Shown in pieces: positions 58,517 to 64,000 of a stretch of DNA of 64,000 nt. The DNA is from Membranipora membranacea (taxonomy: Eukaryota > Bryozoa > Gymnolaemata > Cheilostomatida > Membraniporidae), in the NCBI GenBank assembly GCA_914767715.1, contig OU612068.1, positions 34,934,304 to 34,998,303 on the forward strand, read 5' to 3'. The translations under genes and the position numbers were made by a program. The notes under the pieces were generated by a model, which worked only from the letters and a program-made list of their open reading frames with translations, was not told the DNA's origin and searched no databases. The stretch's first letter is position 1. Each line of letters opens with the position of its first letter.

Positions 58517-58953
58517 ATGTTGAATAGGATTATAAAAGTGACTGATCATCACATTACATTCCCACAATACCGATATGTTTGTAATTCAATGCTGATCGTA
58601 TTGAATTTTGACATGGTGGAGATAGTTACAGTCTTGATACTTAGACGCTGGTGGTGACTTACTTACGGAGGCCGTTTCACTCACTTGGGGCACCAGAATT
58701 CTGTCGCATATTCGACCCATTTGGGGCCGAATACCCAAGCAGAACAGACACTCCTCTTTTATTCATCAAAATTCTAAATTTACCAATAATTCATCATTGA
58801 GATGCCTTTTCGACATTAAAATAAGACTTTATTTTGATTAATAGTGGAATTAAATTTAAACAGTCATCGTAAAAATAAACCAAGCTGTATCATACCCTCA
58901 AAGTTTCCTGTGCAAAAGGTCAGAATATGTCAACTCCAAAACAGTAAGACGTA

Positions 58954-59026
58954 GTATGCTCCAAAATAATGATACGCTCCAAAATAATAATACGCTCCAA
59001 AATAATAGTACGCTCCAAAATATTGC
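58954..59026. repeat. 18-bp tandem repeat, four copies
   Basis: The unit TACGCTCCAAAATAATAA recurs four times with single changes. Read on the minus strand it encodes a false FGAYYY-type repeat. Confidence 0.9.
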
Positions 59027-60104
59027 AGAGTGATACGCTGCTGAGGGCTCTCCAAAAAAGAACTGACCAGCCTTGATGTTCCCACGGTTTTATATGCATC
59101 GGAGTTTATCACTGTGGATAGGCATGGCCAAAAAACCGGAGATTGCATTTGCCCATTGATCACTTTAAATTTAAAAATAAAAATGCAATTAAACTGACTT
59201 CCTCTTGAAAAAACGGCGATTGGATTTTGATTCCTGTCTGACAAAAAAGGTTTAATCATACACTATTCACATGACAGCGATTGAACCTCTCAAAAAAGCG
59301 GAGATGGGATTTTGCTAGCTGACAGTTATTTAATTACGCCCAATACACAACAGATTTCGTCAAAAGATAAAACTGAGATTGGTCTCTGATTTGAAGTGGT
59401 AGATGCTATCTGTTATCACTCGTTGTCATCTCTTTGTCTTTATGCCCTCTCTCTCTCTCTGAAATCTGCTGAGCCTGAGCTGTGAGAACTTGTGATCTCA
59501 CAGCTTCTGCCCCTCCTTCTCCTGACTCTCCTGATTAATCCAAAGAAAGCTGTGAGGTTATCTCACAACTACACTGGGTTGTGCTGGATAACGCTTCTGT
59601 GGTGCTATCTGCTCATGTACCAGTATTGTGCTCGTGTTATTGCTTTTCCTCTGATTTGCTGGTAGATAACTGAATGAGTCACAGGCTAAGGAGTCAGGAG
59701 AAGAAACATCCATGCGCCGACTTTCAGATGCAGACTAATTTCATATTACTATATCTCTACTCAATTAAATTTGAACAGTATGCCTTTTTATCATTTCCTG
59801 TCTTGTCTTAGGTGAGGGCTGTGATATGAAGGATGAAACCATGCCCTCCGGAGCGGTAACTGTAAATTGCTGAACAGGCTGAATAGAATTTCTCAGACTA
59901 GAATTATTATTTGTATTCTTCGCTCTGGCTGACTATCATTTCTCAAACACATTCCTCCTAGCCAAATGATTTAATGAGTCACTAAGTTCCTGTTGGCACC
60001 TAATATAACTGATTTAGGGCAAGCAAATGTAGCAATCAATGTGCCAATTCTGACATAACCTGATGGTGTTCAGGAAACATTATCCAGCACAACCTTCCAT
60101 CTAG
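59027..60104. other. No gene recognised
   Basis: Intergenic sequence with a (CT)n stretch near 59451-59461 and repeats of GCTGTGAG/CTCACAGC around 59480-59565 that form a weak inverted repeat. Confidence 0.4.
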
Positions 60105-62881
60105 TTAGTCTTGACAAGCTTTGTTGTGAGGGAGGGGCTTGGGGTTACTCCCCAACAAAGCAGACTCAGAGGTGACAGACTTTCCGACGACTGCATACTG
60201 ATTTGTAATATCTGTATCACTGAGGGAGGAAGTTTTGTGTGACTCGAAGTCTACACTAACAGGGTCTTTAACCTCCATCAGTTCTGACTTTACAGGAACT
60301 ATGACTATGTCAGCATTGTCAGGAAAAGTGGGTTTCAGGTCGTCATCAGTCTGCTCAATACCACCTAGTTTATGGGATTGTCCGACATCACATTGTAGCT
60401 CCGCAATATCAAAAGGAAGCGCATCGGAGCGAAGAGTTTTGTTGACTGAGTCTGCATCAGTAAGAATTCCTGCCTCTGATTTCTCACGGATAATTGGATG
60501 AATGTCAGATTCCTTATCTTCAATTCTACATATATTGTCTCCTCATGATAACCAGCCATGATACTTCTCTCATCATCCCTTTTTCACGTCTTGTTCTATA
60601 ATTAGAGCAGATAAATAATCTTCTCACAGAAATTATCATCATCGTGTGTAGCGACTAGCTACTGGATGATTTGAAAATATGCTCTCATGTACAAACGGTA
60701 GTGGATTAATCAAAATTAGTCTTATGTAATGTTGGTAAATACTGGTAAATACACCACACAGGATGAATTGTGACATTTATAAATGGATATGTCACTACAT
60801 GTCGTGATGTCATGATGGCTTACCAGATTCTGTCTTCTGGTAAACAGCAGATAACTTCTCATCGACATCCCATATTGTAATCACATCATCCATCAGCTAA
60901 ACATTAATAACAAAATGCATTGTTCTTCAAACAAATGTTTTCCACAGGTTTTTGATGCATTTGATAAGCACATTAGTTCGTCTTTCTTTGCTTTCCTTCA
61001 CGTTGACACTGGTCACATTGTGGATATATCTTTGTTTATACTGGTGTGTACTTGTATTGCACCTCTCAATAAGTCAATAAAGAAGATCTGTTTGTGCCTT
61101 GGTAGATAATACACATACAGAATGCTCATTAAAAAACGAAATTTTGCAACTTTTTTGTCTTTTCTTAGCCTCTGTAGAAGGAATATGCACTCTGAGAGTT
61201 ATGAACTTTACATAATTGGATTCGCAGCGAAATTCGGGTCTAGTTTCACTCAATTCTAGGTAACCCCAGTGAGATAATTATTATTAAATGCAATTTTTTG
61301 ATCACTCATTGGCAAGAAGTTTCTGGACTCTACCTGTTTTTCGCATCTTAACAGTTTTTCACATCTTAACTGGATCCACCCTGTCCCCATATATTCCCAA
61401 TTCATAATTAGACTGCTACCAGTTATTTTATAATAGGGTCTTCTTATAAAAAGATAATGAAAATCACATATGAAGTTTATTTATCGCTGTTATTCTGGAA
61501 AGGTTGCGCAAAACCTATTTTTATGCCACAACTGTGTTTGAGGGGTGTCTACAATCTGTCTGTAAAACGTCAATAGATGGATTTAGCAGTATGATATTTT
61601 CTTAAAAACCACTCAAGATATGCATGGTATTGATAAAAAAAATTTCAATGACGCCACTTCATTCTCTGATCTTCGCCGGAAGAAGTTAAATGGTAAAAAA
61701 CGCTCTATATACCCCCTTTTCCACGTTTCTTACTTGGATCCTCCCCCTTTTGCCCCATTTGTAAAATAGTACATATGCGCCATCAGAACGGCCATAAAAA
61801 ACCACCCCAGACAAAAGCGGTAGATGCTCATGTTTAAAGGCCGGTTTGCATTGTACGCAATTGTGTGGATGCCTTCAATGCGACAATGGCAGGGACGACA
61901 CTCAGCAAGATGAGTATGACCAAATTACCGATGATGAAGACCTTGACCTTTAAACTAGTATGAATTTGCATCCTTTCTTTGTTTTGTTTTAGCAGTGAAA
62001 CTTATGTGCTATTTAAAATAGCTATTAAATTCAAAATACTCAATCAGATTACAAGCTTTACCAGAATAAAACTTCATAAACGTTTACCTGTTTTTCACAT
62101 CCCAACTGGATCCACCCCTTTCTCATATATTCTCAATTTATTATTACACTGCTACCAGATACTTTATGATGGGGTCTTTTTATAAACAAATCATGAAAAA
62201 TGACATGAGAAGTACATTTATCACTGTTATTCTTGCACGCTTGCACAAAACCTATTATTATGCCGCAAGTGTGTTCGAGGGGTGACTACAATTTGTCTGT
62301 AAGACGTCAACCATTGGGTTTAGCAGTATGATATTTTCCCAAAAACTACTCAAGATATGCATGATATTGATAAAAAAAATTCAATGACACTGCTTAATTC
62401 TATGAACTTTGCCAAGAGAAGTTAAATTGCAAAAAACGCCCTTTTCCGTGTTTCTTACTTGGATTCGCCACTTTTTGCCCATTTGTGAAATGGTACATAT
62501 GTGTCACCAGAACGGCCATAAAAAACTACACCAGATACAGTCTTCAATTTTCTCTGTTCAAGACACTTACACAGATGTAATTTTTAGAGCCTTTTATGTA
62601 TAGCAGCTGCTGGCCTATTTCCACTTTTGCTTAAAAAGATCGCCTACATTTTAGTAGAAAACAGAAACTTCATAGTTGGGGTCATGCTTTGTCGGATTTC
62701 AGGTTGATCATATACGGTGGATTTCTGTCAACATCTACTAGTCTAAAGGAATCAGGTACAATACAGCCTCTTTAAATCCTTCCTCTGTTGTTTTATTTAG
62801 AATCTCTCACACTATGATCAAAGGTCAACTCAGAGTTTGGCTCAATATCCGCAAATGCCCTATCTTCTATCAGTGTCTCAT
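60105..62881 (-). CDS. Candidate three-exon 3' end of an unrecognised gene
   Basis: Three minus-strand exon-like segments join with consistent phase. 62811-62881 follows ATTATTTCAG, ends AGT|GTGAGA, and is open only in one phase (ETLIEDRAFADIEPNSELTF). 60824-60896 follows GTTTAG and ends G|GTAAGC (LMDDVITIWDVDEKLSAVYQ). 60105-60541 is 145 codons to TAA, acidic, with DKESDIHPIIREKSEAGIL and DIVIVPVKSELMEVKDPVSV. The last acceptor (ATCATGAG) is weak. Upstream exons are not established; possible ones at 63021-63074 and 63333-63401 do not fit together. No domain is recognised. The acidic, S/T-rich tail could be a cytoplasmic tail or a disordered region. Diverged direct repeats sit in its large intron. 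Confidence 0.4.
61340..62535. repeat. Diverged direct duplication (61340-61810 and 62086-62535)
   Basis: The two blocks share many stretches, for example CTGTTTTTC(G/A)CATC, AACTGGATCCACCC, CTGCTACCAG, TTTAGCAGTATGATATTTTC and CAGAACGGCCATAAAAAAC, in the same order and ~740 bases apart. The first block is followed by a Cys-rich coding remnant that the second block lacks. Probably two copies of one dispersed element, or an old tandem duplication. Confidence 0.8.
61813..61953 (+). pseudogene. Cysteine-rich (CXC-like) C-terminal fragment of an unknown element protein
   Basis: The frame reads KSGRCSCLKAGLHCTQLCGC then LQCDN and an acidic tail to TAA at 61951. The spacing CxCxxxGxxCxxxCxCxxC resembles CXC/tesmin-like zinc-binding motifs, which also occur at the ends of some metazoan transposon-encoded proteins. 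It follows directly on the repeated block, whose end (HQNGHKK in another frame) looks like decayed coding sequence. There is no start or upstream open frame, so it is a remnant. Confidence 0.4.
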
Positions 62882-63414
62882 CTGAAATAATTACGCAAAG
62901 ACAAACATAAATAAACTCGGCTGTCTTTACCAACTTCGCCCATTGAGCCATTTGTACAAGGGAATGGAACATACTTTAAGGCCTCTTAGCAGGGTCTACT
63001 GAGAATATAATTACACTTTACCTGTCCCCCTGGATTTGTACAAACTGCAGTGGGCCTGTGTTTTGGGATGGGCCACTATTAAAACCTCAGTATAATGAGC
63101 AACGGACTGATGAAATTTGAACTAGTGATCTGTTTTATTATCGAGTCGCACCCTGTTAAAAAGGTATGTGAGTAAAAATATGGTAGATGTGTGAGGAATG
63201 ACGAGAGAATGAGCACATCAAAAACGAGCAAACAATAATGCAGCGTATAAAAATATGTGCTGTGTTCAGATAGTATTTGTAATTGACATCAAAATGTAAA
63301 AGTCGTATTCTGCATGTTTTAATTGAACTCACCAAATTGATGCCGGGATAAGATGACCATCCGAAAAAAATGATGCTATGAATTAGTATTAAACTATGTG
63401 CCTGCAATAAAATA
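62882..63414. other. Unresolved; possible exons
   Basis: On the minus strand 63333-63401 is bounded by TTTATTGCAG and G|GTGAGT and is open in one phase (hydrophobic, ILIHSIIFFGWSSYPGINL). 63021-63074 is bounded by TTTTAATAG and GTAAAG and is open in all phases. They do not join in phase with each other and with the 62811 exon, so I leave them unassigned. Confidence 0.25.
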
Positions 63415-64000
63415 AGGTTAGATAAAATTGAGAAAATTGTAGCCAACCAAATGCCAGAGTTCATGGAGTCCACCCAACTATTGAGCTGCAGAAAATTTGG
63501 GATTTGTTCTGGAAGCTCCACTGACCAAATCTTAATCAAATTGGTAAATAAAATGAGATATATGCTATCTCAAGATCGTTCTGAATTTTTGACCCTTGCT
63601 GCACTTGACATCAAAAAAGCTTTTGACTGTGCAAATCATAAACTGTTGGTAACCAAATTTACTCAAAAATTCAACTTTACTCTATATCCGCAGCATCCTT
63701 TTTAGAAAATTATTTATCAAACAGATCTCAAACCATGAAGGTTAATGGTATTTTATCTGATAGAAATCAAATTCTTACCAGGGCTCGTCAAGGGTCTGTT
63801 TTGGGCCCATTGCTCTTTATTGCTTTTATTAATGATCTCACTACTTTAGAAAATTGTTATCTGTTTGCCAATGACTGTCTCATGATAGCCAGTGGAAATG
63901 ACCCATGCCTAGCCATGAAAAGCATAGAACATTCACTAGCATTAGCTTCCGACTGGTACAATTGTAATAAATTGATTCTCAATGCATCAAAGACAGATGT
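63415..64000 (+). mobile_element. LINE RT fragment running off the window
   Basis: From about 63415 the plus strand reads QILIKLVNKMRYMLSQDRSE and LAALDIKKAFDCANHKLLV (motif A). After a frameshift near 63690 it reads LENYLSNRSQTMKVNGILSD, ARQGSVLGPLLFIAFINDL (motif B, with R for the usual P) and CYLFANDCLMIAS (catalytic box with N for the first D). The FAND change would abolish catalysis. The element continues beyond 64000. Confidence 0.75.

Noticed and set aside
58930-59259. 109-codon minus ORF with FGAYYY repeats
   Set aside because: Generated by an 18-bp tandem repeat; no splice context or homology.
63333-63401. Hydrophobic exon-like segment resembling a helix of a 7TM protein
   Set aside because: Too short, does not join neighbouring candidates in phase, and the resemblance is weak.

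Overview
This window is nuclear DNA of an intron-rich animal, most likely a non-vertebrate metazoan. It is AT-rich and packed with transposable elements, has many GT-AG introns, and carries two conserved animal genes. I could not place the phylum. No prokaryotic operon, CRISPR array or rRNA was seen.

Two genes can be rebuilt exon by exon. (1) A complete RECQL5-type RecQ DNA helicase lies on the minus strand, 45099 down to 28702. It has 19 exons with continuous reading phase and about 1179 codons: helicase core, zinc-binding region, RecQ5-specific IRI-type domain, long variable linker and a C-terminal SRI-like domain for RNA polymerase II. (2) A complete PDCD10 (CCM3) lies on the plus strand, 52003 to 57529. 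It has 5 coding exons and 213 codons, close to the 212 of human PDCD10. The two genes diverge from a ~7 kb spacer holding an intact LINE. Two further multi-exon genes that I do not recognise are proposed with low confidence: plus strand 8.9-10.2 kb and minus strand 60.1-62.9 kb.

Layout: 0.8-2.8 kb, RTE-like LINE remnant split by inverted-repeat elements. 3.5 kb, a perfect 50-bp palindrome. 4.6-5.6 kb, truncated LINE. 5.8-6.2 kb, simple repeats. 7.0-7.5 kb, TIR element. 8.9-10.2 kb, candidate exons and a tRNA-type SINE. 13.3-20.0 kb, a nested nest of transposons: an L2-like LINE carrying a near full-length CR1-like LINE with a PHD-finger ORF1, an antisense copy of its own family, and a 333-bp TTAA-flanked MITE. 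20.4-22.0 kb, antisense LINE. 23.9-25.8 kb, degraded Ty3/gypsy pol. 25.8-26.2 kb, foldback element. 28.7-45.1 kb, RECQL5, whose introns hold two LINEs, four inverted-repeat elements and a 61-bp minisatellite. 45.8-46.8 kb, LINE remnant. 47.1-50 kb, LINE with an intact 894-codon endonuclease/reverse-transcriptase ORF. 52-57.5 kb, PDCD10, with 23-bp and 41-bp tandem arrays in its introns. 58-63 kb, SINE, minisatellite, diverged direct repeat and candidate exons. 63.4-64 kb, LINE fragment running off the end.

The two host genes serve separate processes (genome stability and transcription for RECQL5; STRIPAK/kinase scaffolding for PDCD10), and nothing here ties them together functionally. The main story is the number and layering of mobile elements. 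Several insertions can be proved from the sequence because removing them restores a reading frame. I found no convincing new gene system.
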